Under the pieces are notes generated by a model. That model saw nothing but the letters and a program-made list of their open reading frames with translations, made no database searches and had not been told where the DNA came from. From contig JAUWOY010000016.1 of the NCBI GenBank assembly GCA_030611885.1, positions 1-55,953 on the forward strand: a stretch of 55,953 nucleotides of DNA. The letters are read 5' to 3'. Positions 9,819 through 16,689 of this stretch are shown here, piece after piece; position 1 is the stretch's first letter; every line of letters begins with the position of its first letter. Source of the DNA: Chloroflexota bacterium (GTDB lineage Bacteria; Chloroflexota; Anaerolineae; VGOG01). The position numbers and the translations under genes were made by a program.

Positions 9819-10499
9819 CTAGCGAGCCAGCTCTTGGTCAATCACTTCCTCGAAGGTTGACAAAGGCCGTAAGCCTACTATTCGGTGCCTGTTGATGAAG
9901 AATGTCGGGATGGATACAACCCCGAGCTCTTGTCCTATCGCTATGTCCTGTTTCACCGCTTCGACATATCTCTCTGAACCCATACATGAACGAAATCTTT
10001 CTAGATCTAAGCCGAGTTCACTTGCATACCGTAGAAGATCGTTTGTAGCTAGAGCATATTGGTTCTCAAACAGCTTGTCGTGCATCTCCCAGAATTTGCC
10101 TTGCTCTCGAGCACATCTCGCCGCTATAGCGGCCTGGAAGGCATGAGGATGAATTCCTTCTAAAGGGAAATCATGATAGACAAAACGAACTTGCCCTTCG
10201 TACCTTTGCAGAAGCTGGTTCATGACCTTTTGTGCTCTTTGGCAGTATGGATATTCGAAATCGCAGAACTGTATAATCGTAACAGGAGCTTTTGGAGGGC
10301 CTTTGAAAGGGCTATCACCAATCGGGATGTCCTCAGAGATGATTACCAGCGGACTGGGGGCCGGAGTGGGGGGGATGGCTTGAGTTACACCGTGAGAACT
10401 CGCTATCAAGTTATCTTGAAGGTTTCGAATCTGAAGCAACAGCGCTAAGAATAAGATAAATAGTAAAGTAATAATCGAGATGCTTCGTAGCTTTGTCAC
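9819..10499 (-). CDS. Membrane-anchored DsbA-like thioredoxin-fold protein, altered active site
   Basis: A 226-residue protein with an N-terminal membrane anchor (about 8-23), a proline-rich linker and a DsbA/Com1-like thioredoxin domain (about 68-225). Family landmarks are present: VRFVYHDFPL, ARCAREQGKFWEMHD and the cis-proline segment VVSIPTFFIN. Where the family normally has DF(E/Q)CPYC, this protein has FCDFEYPYC: the first catalytic position is Tyr83, the second Cys86 is kept, and an extra Cys79 lies four residues upstream. Classic CxxC oxidase chemistry is therefore doubtful; it may act as an isomerase-like or monothiol protein. It leads the minus-strand export cluster. Confidence 0.85.
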   Translation of the reverse strand: MTKLRSISIITLLFILFLALLLQIRNLQDNLIASSHGVTQAIPPTPAPSPLVIISEDIPIGDSPFKGPPKAPVTIIQFCDFEYPYCQRAQKVMNQLLQRYEGQVRFVYHDFPLEGIHPHAFQAAIAARCAREQGKFWEMHDKLFENQYALATNDLLRYASELGLDLERFRSCMGSERYVEAVKQDIAIGQELGVVSIPTFFINRHRIVGLRPLSTFEEVIDQELAR

Positions 10500-10651
10500 T
10501 GTAATCCTGCCAATTAATCCGACTATTCAATGCTCTGCACCCCTTGTGCAGAACGCCACTGCCAGGGGTGTAGGGTAGTGAGATCTGAAGACAGGCGGAT
10601 GCATTTCAGCATCACCTTCTGGCGGTCAAAGCCGCGCTCCCGTCTGCAATT
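10500..10651 (-). other. Structured leader of the dsbA-like transcript
   Basis: About 145 bases separate the predicted transcription start (near 10645) from the dsbA-like ATG. On the minus strand CTGCAC and GTGCAG form a tight hairpin (about 10532-10548). The 3' arm overlaps an AGGGGTG that can alternatively pair with an upstream CACCCCT (about 10570). Mutually exclusive pairings hint at regulation, but no known riboswitch class is recognised. Confidence 0.3.
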
Positions 10652-10680
10652 ATGATAGCACATTGGTGCTGATTTGTCAA
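10652..10680 (-). promoter_or_regulatory. Promoter for the dsbA-like/exported-protein run
   Basis: On the minus strand, TTGACA (10680-10675), a 17-base spacer and TATCAT (10657-10652). It is the only strong promoter seen upstream of the four minus-strand genes. Confidence 0.7.
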
Positions 10681-10701
10681 ATACATAAACAACCTTAAGT
10701 T

Positions 10702-10850
10702 TGGACTTTGGACAAATCCATGACGGCAACCAGAAACCCGTTTTCTCATGCCAAATCGGTGTCTACCGCATCCTAAAACAGCTTGATTTGAGTAGATTTC
10801 AGCGACAGAATTGTCAGAAAACGGGTTTCTTAAGTTTTGTCCAAAGTCCA
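10702..10850. repeat. Nested double inverted-repeat element (MITE-like)
   Basis: Outer arms TGGACTTTGGACAAA (10702-10716) and TTTGTCCAAAGTCCA (10836-10850) are perfectly inverted. Inside them AGAAACCCGTTTTCT (10732-10746) is perfectly inverted at 10816-10830. The 149-bp unit has no coding capacity and sits 40 bases before rlmN. The inner arms resemble the 593-657 element. Confidence 0.8.
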
Positions 10851-10890
10851 GTTAAGTGTGTGAGCTAAAATCCCGAAAAATGAGACTGCC

Positions 10891-11940
10891 ATGCCCAATA
10901 AAATCCTTTTGCTCGATTTAACCTGCGATCAACTGAAGGGGCTCCTCGTCTCCTGGGGCGAGCCTGCCTACCGGGCCAATCAGATATGGGGCTGGCTCTA
11001 TCGCTCCCTGGTCAGCGACTTCCAGGAGATGACCAACCTGCCCAAGGGGCTAAGGGAGAGGTTAGCAGAGGCGACCATCTTGCGAACTATGCAGCCCCTG
11101 GAGGAGAAGGTCTCCGCTGACGGCCTGACGCGCAAGGTGCTCTTTGCCCTGCGGGACGATCAGACCATTGAGAGCGTGCTCATGCTCTACGAGAAGCGGC
11201 GCACTGCATGCATCTCCACCCAGGTGGGCTGTGCCTTTGGCTGCGTCTTCTGCGCCACGGGGCAGAGCGGCTTCGTGCGGAACCTCACTCCCGGCGAGAT
11301 TGTGGAGCAGGTGCTATACTTCGCCCATTTATTGAAGGCCGAGGGCGAGCGATTAACCAACGTGGTACTCATGGGCATGGGCGAGCCTTTGGCCAACTAC
11401 GAGGCCACCTGGCAGGCCATCGAAACGCTGACTCACGAGGGGGGTTTTAACCTGGGAGCGCGGCGCATCACCATCTCGACCGTGGGCCTGGCGCCTGGCA
11501 TCCGCCGCCTGGCCAGGGAAGGGACCCAGATCGGCCTGGCCGTCTCCCTCCATGCTTCCACTGATGAGTTACGTGACAAGCTGATTCCCATCAACCGCCG
11601 CTATCCCTTGGCCCAATTGATGGCCGCCTGTCGCCATTACTTTGAACGAACAGGGAGGCGCATCAGCTTCGAGTACGCCCTCATCAACGAGATCAACGAT
11701 TCCCCAGAGCAAGCACGCCAGTTGGCCCACCTGCTGGATGGGCTGTTCTGCCACGTCAATTTGATCCCTCTCAATCCTGTTCCTGAATCGCCGTACCAGC
11801 CCTCGCCGCGAGGCAGGATCCTGGCTTTCCAGGCCGAGCTCAACCGCTTGAAGGTGCCTAATACCCTGCGGGTGGAGCGGGGTGCGGACATCCGGGCCGG
11901 CTGCGGTCAATTGCGCTGTCAGCGGATGCCGAAGGAGTAA
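10891..11940 (+). CDS. rlmN: 23S rRNA/tRNA adenine-C2 methyltransferase RlmN
   Basis: A 349-residue radical SAM enzyme with the CAFGCVFCATGQ cluster motif (CxxxCxxC), the GMGEPLANY motif and a C-terminal GADIRAGCGQL stretch containing the second catalytic cysteine. RlmN methylates C2 of A2503 in 23S rRNA and of adenosine 37 in some tRNAs. It stands alone, preceded by the nested inverted repeat and followed by a small unknown gene on the same strand. Confidence 0.95.
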   Translation: MPNKILLLDLTCDQLKGLLVSWGEPAYRANQIWGWLYRSLVSDFQEMTNLPKGLRERLAEATILRTMQPLEEKVSADGLTRKVLFALRDDQTIESVLMLYEKRRTACISTQVGCAFGCVFCATGQSGFVRNLTPGEIVEQVLYFAHLLKAEGERLTNVVLMGMGEPLANYEATWQAIETLTHEGGFNLGARRITISTVGLAPGIRRLAREGTQIGLAVSLHASTDELRDKLIPINRRYPLAQLMAACRHYFERTGRRISFEYALINEINDSPEQARQLAHLLDGLFCHVNLIPLNPVPESPYQPSPRGRILAFQAELNRLKVPNTLRVERGADIRAGCGQLRCQRMPKE

Positions 11941-12028
11941 GTTTATCCGTTGCCTTGCATTTTTCAAAAATACAGTGTATGATTATGCATCAGAGAAGAA
12001 TGTGGAAAATGAGCAGGAGGTGATCAAA

Positions 12029-12439
12029 ATGAGCACAGCAACCTTAACTACTATTGTTGAACCACTGGTCAAGAGGAAGCTTTTTGCCACTACGGAAGAA
12101 GCGGTGCGGAAATTGATGCAAGACTATACCCTCCGACAAGTATCCTCGTATCAACACCAAATAGCTGAACTGGAACGCAAGTATGGAATGAACTTCACAA
12201 AGTTCACCCAGTACTTGCATGAGCGGGGGGCAATGCTGCAATCCAAAGAATTATCACCGGAGCAAAGACAATCGCTGGGACGTGCCCTCATGGCTGAAGA
12301 GGACGATTGGCTGGATTGGAAAGTAGCCACTGAAATGCTGCAAAGCTGGTTGGGGCTTCGAAAGGAAGGTGCTGCGCGAAATAGAAAGGTTCTTGAATCC
12401 GCCGATAGATACCAGGAAAACAAAAAGCCAGCCCCATAA
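12029..12439 (+). CDS. Small protein of unknown function, antitoxin-like
   Basis: A 136-residue, mostly helical protein. The ATG at 12029 follows GGAGGTGATC (12017-12026), a strong ribosome site; the open frame extends further upstream into rlmN without support. The N-terminal TIVEPLVKRKLFATTEEAVRKLMQDY looks like the short helical antitoxin leaders found near orphan toxin genes. The central YQHQIAELERKYGMNF and acidic EEDDWLDW segments recall the protein at 25745-26053. No partner toxin is adjacent. Function unknown. Confidence 0.6.
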   Translation: MSTATLTTIVEPLVKRKLFATTEEAVRKLMQDYTLRQVSSYQHQIAELERKYGMNFTKFTQYLHERGAMLQSKELSPEQRQSLGRALMAEEDDWLDWKVATEMLQSWLGLRKEGAARNRKVLESADRYQENKKPAP

Positions 12440-12451
12440 TCTGGAGCTGGC
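12422..12451 (-). terminator. Terminator for rpmB
   Basis: On the minus strand GCCAGC (12451-12446) pairs with GCTGGC (12432-12427) and is followed by TTTTTG. The hairpin overlaps the stop codon of the convergent plus-strand gene. Confidence 0.65.
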
Positions 12452-12490
12452 AGGTTGGCGCGTAGCGAATGGCGTAAAAGCCATAGGCTA

Positions 12491-12670
12491 TTAGCTTTTA
12501 GAAAGTGTCTTCAGGCATTTGGCGCAGACGTTCATGCGCCTGGTAACGCCATCTTTGGTGATGGTCACTTTCTGGATGTTGGGCTTCCACTGACGATTAG
12601 TGGTCTTCTTTGAGTGGCTGACGTTATGCCCAAACTGGACGCCCTTGCCACAAATGTCACACTTAGCCAT
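12491..12670 (-). CDS. rpmB: 50S ribosomal protein L28
   Basis: A 59-residue protein beginning MAKCDICGKGVQFGHNVSHS and ending MNVCAKCLKTLSKS, the length and pattern of L28. Four cysteines (4, 7, 49, 52) form two CxxC pairs, the zinc-binding form of L28. It has a GGGAG ribosome site, its own promoter at 12711-12739 and a terminator at 12422-12451, so it is a monocistronic unit on the minus strand. Confidence 0.95.
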   Translation of the reverse strand: MAKCDICGKGVQFGHNVSHSKKTTNRQWKPNIQKVTITKDGVTRRMNVCAKCLKTLSKS

Positions 12671-12710
12671 GTTTACTCCCTTTTCAGTAATGTTTCAGAT
12701 CATTGTGTAT

Positions 12711-12739
12711 ATCATACCACAACAAGCCGCTTTGCGCAA
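12711..12739 (-). promoter_or_regulatory. Promoter for rpmB
   Basis: Minus-strand TTGCGC (12739-12734), 17-base spacer, TATGAT (12716-12711). The predicted start lies about 35 bases before the L28 ATG. Confidence 0.6.
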
Positions 12740-12748
12740 ATCGGAGGT

Positions 12749-12855
12749 GAGTAACGAGGCAATGAGGCAATGAGTCAACGAGTAACAGGGGATGTAGGAA
12801 ACCCTCCATTCCTTTTCCTCGTTACCTCATCAACTCATTCCTCGTTCTTCATTCC
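12749..12855. repeat. Iterated GAGGCAAT-type palindromic repeat
   Basis: A left half of roughly eight-base units (GAGTAAC, GAGGCAAT, GAGGCAAT, GAGTCAAC, GAGTAAC) is mirrored by a right half on the other strand (CTCGTTAC, CTCATCAA, CTCATTC, CTCGTTC). The whole could fold into a long imperfect hairpin. It fills the spacer before the Asp23 gene. Confidence 0.75.
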
Positions 12856-12874
12856 CCCCTGGAGGTAGGTGAAA

Positions 12875-13237
12875 ATGACAGAAGAGACGAGATTAGGCAG
12901 GATCGAGATTTCGCCAACGGCTATCGCCGGCATCGCCAGCCAGGCGGTGCTGAATAGCTACGGCGTGGTCGGCATGGCCTCCAAGAGCCTGGTGGGCGGC
13001 CTGGCCCAACTCCTCCAGCGAGATAGCAGGCGAGGAGTCGAGGTTAGACTGGAGGGCAATCGGATCATCATTGACCTATACGTGGTCATCGAGTATGGCA
13101 CCAGGATCTCCACCGTCGCCCACAATATCATGGACAGTGTGGAATTCAGCGTGGAGAAGACCCTGAGCGTGCCCGTCTCCCAGGTGAACGTTCACGTTCA
13201 AGGGCTGCGGGTGAGTGACCTGGAGATTAGAGATTAG
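12875..13237 (+). CDS. Asp23/Gls24 family protein (first copy)
   Basis: A 120-residue member of the Asp23/Gls24 family. It starts with LGRIEISPTAIAGIASQAV and ends with the VSQVNVHVQGL segment typical of the family. In Gram-positive bacteria such proteins are linked to cell-envelope stress, and small members often sit next to the fatty-acid kinase gene fakA, as here. The ATG at 12875 lies nine bases after GGAGG; a GTG two codons upstream is too close to that site. The last residues (EIRD) are encoded by the start of the heptamer repeat that fills the spacer. Confidence 0.85.
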   Translation: MTEETRLGRIEISPTAIAGIASQAVLNSYGVVGMASKSLVGGLAQLLQRDSRRGVEVRLEGNRIIIDLYVVIEYGTRISTVAHNIMDSVEFSVEKTLSVPVSQVNVHVQGLRVSDLEIRD

Positions 13238-13312
13238 AGATTGGATATTGGAGATTGGAGGTTGGAGGGTGGAGTCCAATATCCAATTTCCAACTTCCAA
13301 CCTCCAAATGGA
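13225..13312. repeat. Palindromic heptamer repeat between Asp23 and fakA
   Basis: A left half of GGAGATT/GGAGGTT units is followed by a right half of TCCAATA/TCCAATT/TCCAACT units on the opposite sense, so the array can fold on itself. It overlaps the 3' end of the Asp23 gene and creates a spurious in-frame ATG at 13241 upstream of fakA. Confidence 0.85.
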
Positions 13313-13321
13313 GATACAGCT

Positions 13322-14947
13322 TTGACAAACGAGGATAAGACAATAAACTTCTGCAGCGGTAGAGGGCTCAGGCAGGCCCTGGAGGCCAGCACTGCCTGGC
13401 TGGAAAGGCACGTCGAAATCATCAACGCCCTGAACGTTTATCCCGTGCCCGACGGCGACACCGGCACCAACATGCTGCTCACCATGCGGGCCGCCCTCAA
13501 AGAGTTGAACAGCTCGCCGGCGCAGTCGGCCTCGGTCGTGGCCCGCGCCGTGTCCTATGGCTCTCTGATGGGGGCTCGCGGCAACTCCGGCGTCATCCTC
13601 TCTCAGTTGTTCCGGGGGCTGGCCAGAAGTCTGGATAAAAAGGAGACCTTCACCGCCCTGGAGTTGGCTCAGGCCATGACGGAGGCTTCGGCCATAGCTT
13701 ACCAGGGGGTGATCAAGCCCGTCGAAGGGACTATTCTCACCGTGGCCCGAGAGGCAGCCGACGCTGCGGTGGCCGCCGCCGAGGAGAGGAACGACCTCCT
13801 CTACGTGCTGGAGAGAACGGTGGCGGAAGCCAGGCACTCCGTAGCCAGGACGCCTTCGCTGTTGCAGGTGCTGGCCGATGCTGGCGTGGTTGACGCCGGC
13901 GGACAGGGGCTATTTGTCATCCTGGAAGGTGCCCTGCGCTTCATGCGGGGAGAGGAGGTAGGAGAGCTTCCGACCGTCGAGGCGGGCGTAGAACTGGAGG
14001 TGCCTGTCGAGGAGGAGTACGGCTACGAGACGATGTTTATCCTCCAGGGTGAAGACATGAACGTGGAGGAAATCAGGGAGGCGATAGCGGCGATGGGCGA
14101 ATCGGTCCTGGTGGTCGGCGACTCCAGGGCCATCAAGGTCCACATCCACAGCATGGAGCCGGGCAGGCCCCTCGACTACGCGGCGAAGCTTGGCACCCTC
14201 ACCCAAATCAGTGTCGAGAACATGCAGGAGCAGTACCGGGAATTCATCCGTCGTGGCCAAGCCCAGCCTCTCCCGGTGGCAGAAGAATTAGGCGACACGG
14301 CCATCGTGGTCGTCGCTCCCGGCGCGGGCCTGATCCGCGTGTTCGAGAGCCTGGGAGTTAGCGCGGTGGTGCCCGGCGGCCAAAGCATGAATCCCAGCAC
14401 CCAGGAAATATTAAAAGCCATCGAAAGCCTGAAGGCCGAGAAGGTCATCGTCCTGCCCAACAACAGCAACATCATCATGGCGGCGCGACAGACGAGAGAA
14501 CTCTCCCAGAAAGAGATAGTTGTCGTGCCCACCGCGACCATCCCTCAGGGCATCAGCGCAGTCCTGGCTTTCAACTATCAGGCGGATCTGGAGGCCAACG
14601 CCCAGGTGATGGAACAGGCGGCCCACAGCGTTCAGACCGCCGAGATCACCACGGCCACCCGTGCTGCCCAGATTAACGGCGTCAGTGTAGAGGAGGGAGG
14701 GGTCATCGGCCTTTTGGGTGGGGAGTTAACCGCCTCAGGCAGCACCCTGGAAGAGGTCGTCCAGGAGATGCTGCGTCAGATGATGGCCGATGAACACGAG
14801 ATAATCACCATCTACTACGGCGAGGACATCGCTGGCACAGAGGCTCAGAAATTGGCCGACGAGATCCAGGCCCGCTACCCAGACCAGGACGTGGAGCTGG
14901 TAGACGGCGGGCAACCTTACTATCACTACATTCTATCGGCGGAGTAG
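13322..14947 (+). CDS. fakA: Fatty acid kinase catalytic subunit (DAK2 domain)
   Basis: A protein of about 541 residues with the kinase motif NALNVYPVPDGDTGTNM near residue 40 and the glycine-rich GARGNSGVILSQ loop. It then has the middle and C-terminal domains of the FakA/YloV family. FakA phosphorylates fatty acids bound to DegV-type FakB proteins, feeding exogenous acids into phospholipid synthesis. A DegV gene lies 4.8 kb downstream. I choose the TTG at 13322 with GGAG seven bases upstream; the ATG at 13241 would add 27 residues encoded by repeat DNA. Confidence 0.85.
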   Translation: MTNEDKTINFCSGRGLRQALEASTAWLERHVEIINALNVYPVPDGDTGTNMLLTMRAALKELNSSPAQSASVVARAVSYGSLMGARGNSGVILSQLFRGLARSLDKKETFTALELAQAMTEASAIAYQGVIKPVEGTILTVAREAADAAVAAAEERNDLLYVLERTVAEARHSVARTPSLLQVLADAGVVDAGGQGLFVILEGALRFMRGEEVGELPTVEAGVELEVPVEEEYGYETMFILQGEDMNVEEIREAIAAMGESVLVVGDSRAIKVHIHSMEPGRPLDYAAKLGTLTQISVENMQEQYREFIRRGQAQPLPVAEELGDTAIVVVAPGAGLIRVFESLGVSAVVPGGQSMNPSTQEILKAIESLKAEKVIVLPNNSNIIMAARQTRELSQKEIVVVPTATIPQGISAVLAFNYQADLEANAQVMEQAAHSVQTAEITTATRAAQINGVSVEEGGVIGLLGGELTASGSTLEEVVQEMLRQMMADEHEIITIYYGEDIAGTEAQKLADEIQARYPDQDVELVDGGQPYYHYILSAE

Positions 14948-15031
14948 CATCGCGGCTCGTGCGTTCGGGCTATTCCTTCACCAGAACTTCAGTTGGGTGA
15001 ATTTGCCGCCTGTTTTGGGATGGGACACAAG

Positions 15032-15913
15032 ATGAGAGATGAAGATAAGACGAAAGAGCAGCTCATCAATGAACTGGTAGAGTTGCGCCAACGGGTCGCC
15101 GAATTGGAAGCGGCGGAAACCGAGCGCAAGCGGGCAGAGGAGGCGCTGAAGGAGTATTCAGAGCGACTGGAGGAGATGGTGGAGGAACGCACCCAAGAGC
15201 TCCGCGAGGCCCAGGAGCAACTGGTCCGCCGGGAGAAGCTGGCTGTGCTGGGCCAACTGGCCGGCGGGGTGGGCCACGAGCTGCGCAACCCGCTGGGGGT
15301 GATCTCCAACGCGGTGTACTTCCTCCAGCTTACTCTCCCCGACGCCGACGAGACCACCAAAGAGTACCTGGAGATGATCTCCGCAGAGGTGCGCAATTCG
15401 ACCAAGATCATCTCCGACCTGCTGGACTTCTCGCGCACCAGGTTGCCAGACAGGGAGGAGGTGGCGGTCTCCGAGCTGGTGGCCGAGGTGCTGGAGACAC
15501 GACCTCCGCCTGAGGGCGTGCAGGTAACCACCCAGATCGCCCCCGATCTGCCTCCCGTGCTCGTAGATCCCCGACAGATAGGTGGGCAGGTGCTGGTCAA
15601 CCTGGTCGTCAACGCCTATCAGGCCATGCCGGAAGGGGGCACGTTGACGATCAAGACTTCGGAAGTTTCCGAGAAACTTCCGAAGTCTGAAGTGGCTCTC
15701 TCTGTAGCCGATACCGGCTGCGGCATCCCCCCGGAGAACATGGCCAAGCTCTTCGAGCCGCTGTTCACCACCAGGGCCCGGGGCATCGGGCGGGGTTTGG
15801 CGGTCTCCCGGAGCCTGGTGGAGGCCAACGGGGGGAGCATGGAGGTGGAGAGCGAGGTGGGGCGGGGCAGCACCTTCACGATGAGGCTGCCCACCAGGGA
15901 GGTGGTAGCATGA
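15032..15913 (+). CDS. Soluble sensor histidine kinase
   Basis: A 293-residue kinase without membrane segments. An N-terminal coiled coil (about 5-75) leads to the H-box VGHELRNPLGVISNA, then an ATPase domain with NLVVNAYQAMP (N box), ADTGCGIPP (G1) and GIGRGLAVSR (G2). A 35-bp hairpin repeat is inserted in frame in the ATPase domain, giving about twelve unusual residues (208-219) between two strands. The gene overlaps the next one by ATGA. With the two downstream genes it forms one signalling unit. The ATG at 15032 is preferred to a GTG at 14993 on weak grounds. Confidence 0.9.
   Translation: MRDEDKTKEQLINELVELRQRVAELEAAETERKRAEEALKEYSERLEEMVEERTQELREAQEQLVRREKLAVLGQLAGGVGHELRNPLGVISNAVYFLQLTLPDADETTKEYLEMISAEVRNSTKIISDLLDFSRTRLPDREEVAVSELVAEVLETRPPPEGVQVTTQIAPDLPPVLVDPRQIGGQVLVNLVVNAYQAMPEGGTLTIKTSEVSEKLPKSEVALSVADTGCGIPPENMAKLFEPLFTTRARGIGRGLAVSRSLVEANGGSMEVESEVGRGSTFTMRLPTREVVA
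15654..15688. repeat. Perfect hairpin inserted in a kinase gene
   Basis: AGACTTCGGAAGTTTC (15654-15669) and its exact inverse GAAACTTCCGAAGTCT (15673-15688) are separated by three bases. It is read in frame as SEVSEKLPKSE-type residues within the ATPase domain, where a short surface loop would normally be. Confidence 0.85.
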
Positions 15914-16689
15914 GCGAGAGATTGCGTATCCTGGTCGTGGACGACGACCGCAGGATGGCCAAGACCCTGGTGAACATCTTCCAGGTCAAGGGCTACGAAG
16001 TCGAGGCCGCCCACTCCGGCCCTGAAGCTCTGGAAAAAGTGGCGGGGGGGCGCTTCGACTGCGTGCTGACCGACATCAAGATGCCGGAGATGAACGGGGT
16101 GGAGCTCTATCGAGCCCTCAAGGCCAGGCAACCCGACCTGCCGGTGGTACTGATGACCGCCTATTCTACCGATAGGCTGGTCAATGAGGGGCTGGAGGAA
16201 GGCGCTGTAGCCGTTCTCACCAAGCCCCTGGACATCAACGCCTTGCTCAGCTTCTTCTCTTCCCTGGGCCGGGAACGCTCCATCATCATCGTGGACGACG
16301 ACCCGAAGTTTGCCAGGACGCTGGGGGACATATTGCGGGCGCGGAGCTTCGCTGTGACTCAGGTCACTGATCCTTACGGTGTAGTGGAGAGGCTCGAGGC
16401 GGATGGGCAGACGGTGCTGCTGGACATGAAGCTGAATGACATTAGCGGTTTGGAGGTGCTCAGGCAGATCAGGGCACGGTACCCTCGCCTGCCGGTGGTG
16501 CTGGTGACCGGCTATCGTGAAGAGATGGGGCCAGCGATAGAGGCTGCGCTGAAGATCGGCGCCTACACCTGCCTCTACAAGCCCTTCCAGATAGAGGGGC
16601 TGCTCCAGGTAGTGGCCGAAATTCGCCGCCAGGAACTGGGCAGGACTTTGGGCCAGCGAGTCAGAAAAAGAAAGGGAGGTAAGCCATGA
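15910..16689 (+). CDS. Double-receiver response regulator
   Basis: A 259-residue protein of two receiver domains in tandem (about 5-122 and 124-245) with no output domain. The first has a clear acidic pair, a phosphoacceptor in LTDIKMPEMNG and the conserved lysine in LTKPLD. The second has IIIVDDDPKF, LLDMKLNDISG and LYKPFQ, so it is also likely functional. It probably relays phosphate between the upstream kinase and the downstream HD-GYP protein. It overlaps both neighbours by four bases (ATGA). Confidence 0.9.
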   Translation: MSERLRILVVDDDRRMAKTLVNIFQVKGYEVEAAHSGPEALEKVAGGRFDCVLTDIKMPEMNGVELYRALKARQPDLPVVLMTAYSTDRLVNEGLEEGAVAVLTKPLDINALLSFFSSLGRERSIIIVDDDPKFARTLGDILRARSFAVTQVTDPYGVVERLEADGQTVLLDMKLNDISGLEVLRQIRARYPRLPVVLVTGYREEMGPAIEAALKIGAYTCLYKPFQIEGLLQVVAEIRRQELGRTLGQRVRKRKGGKP

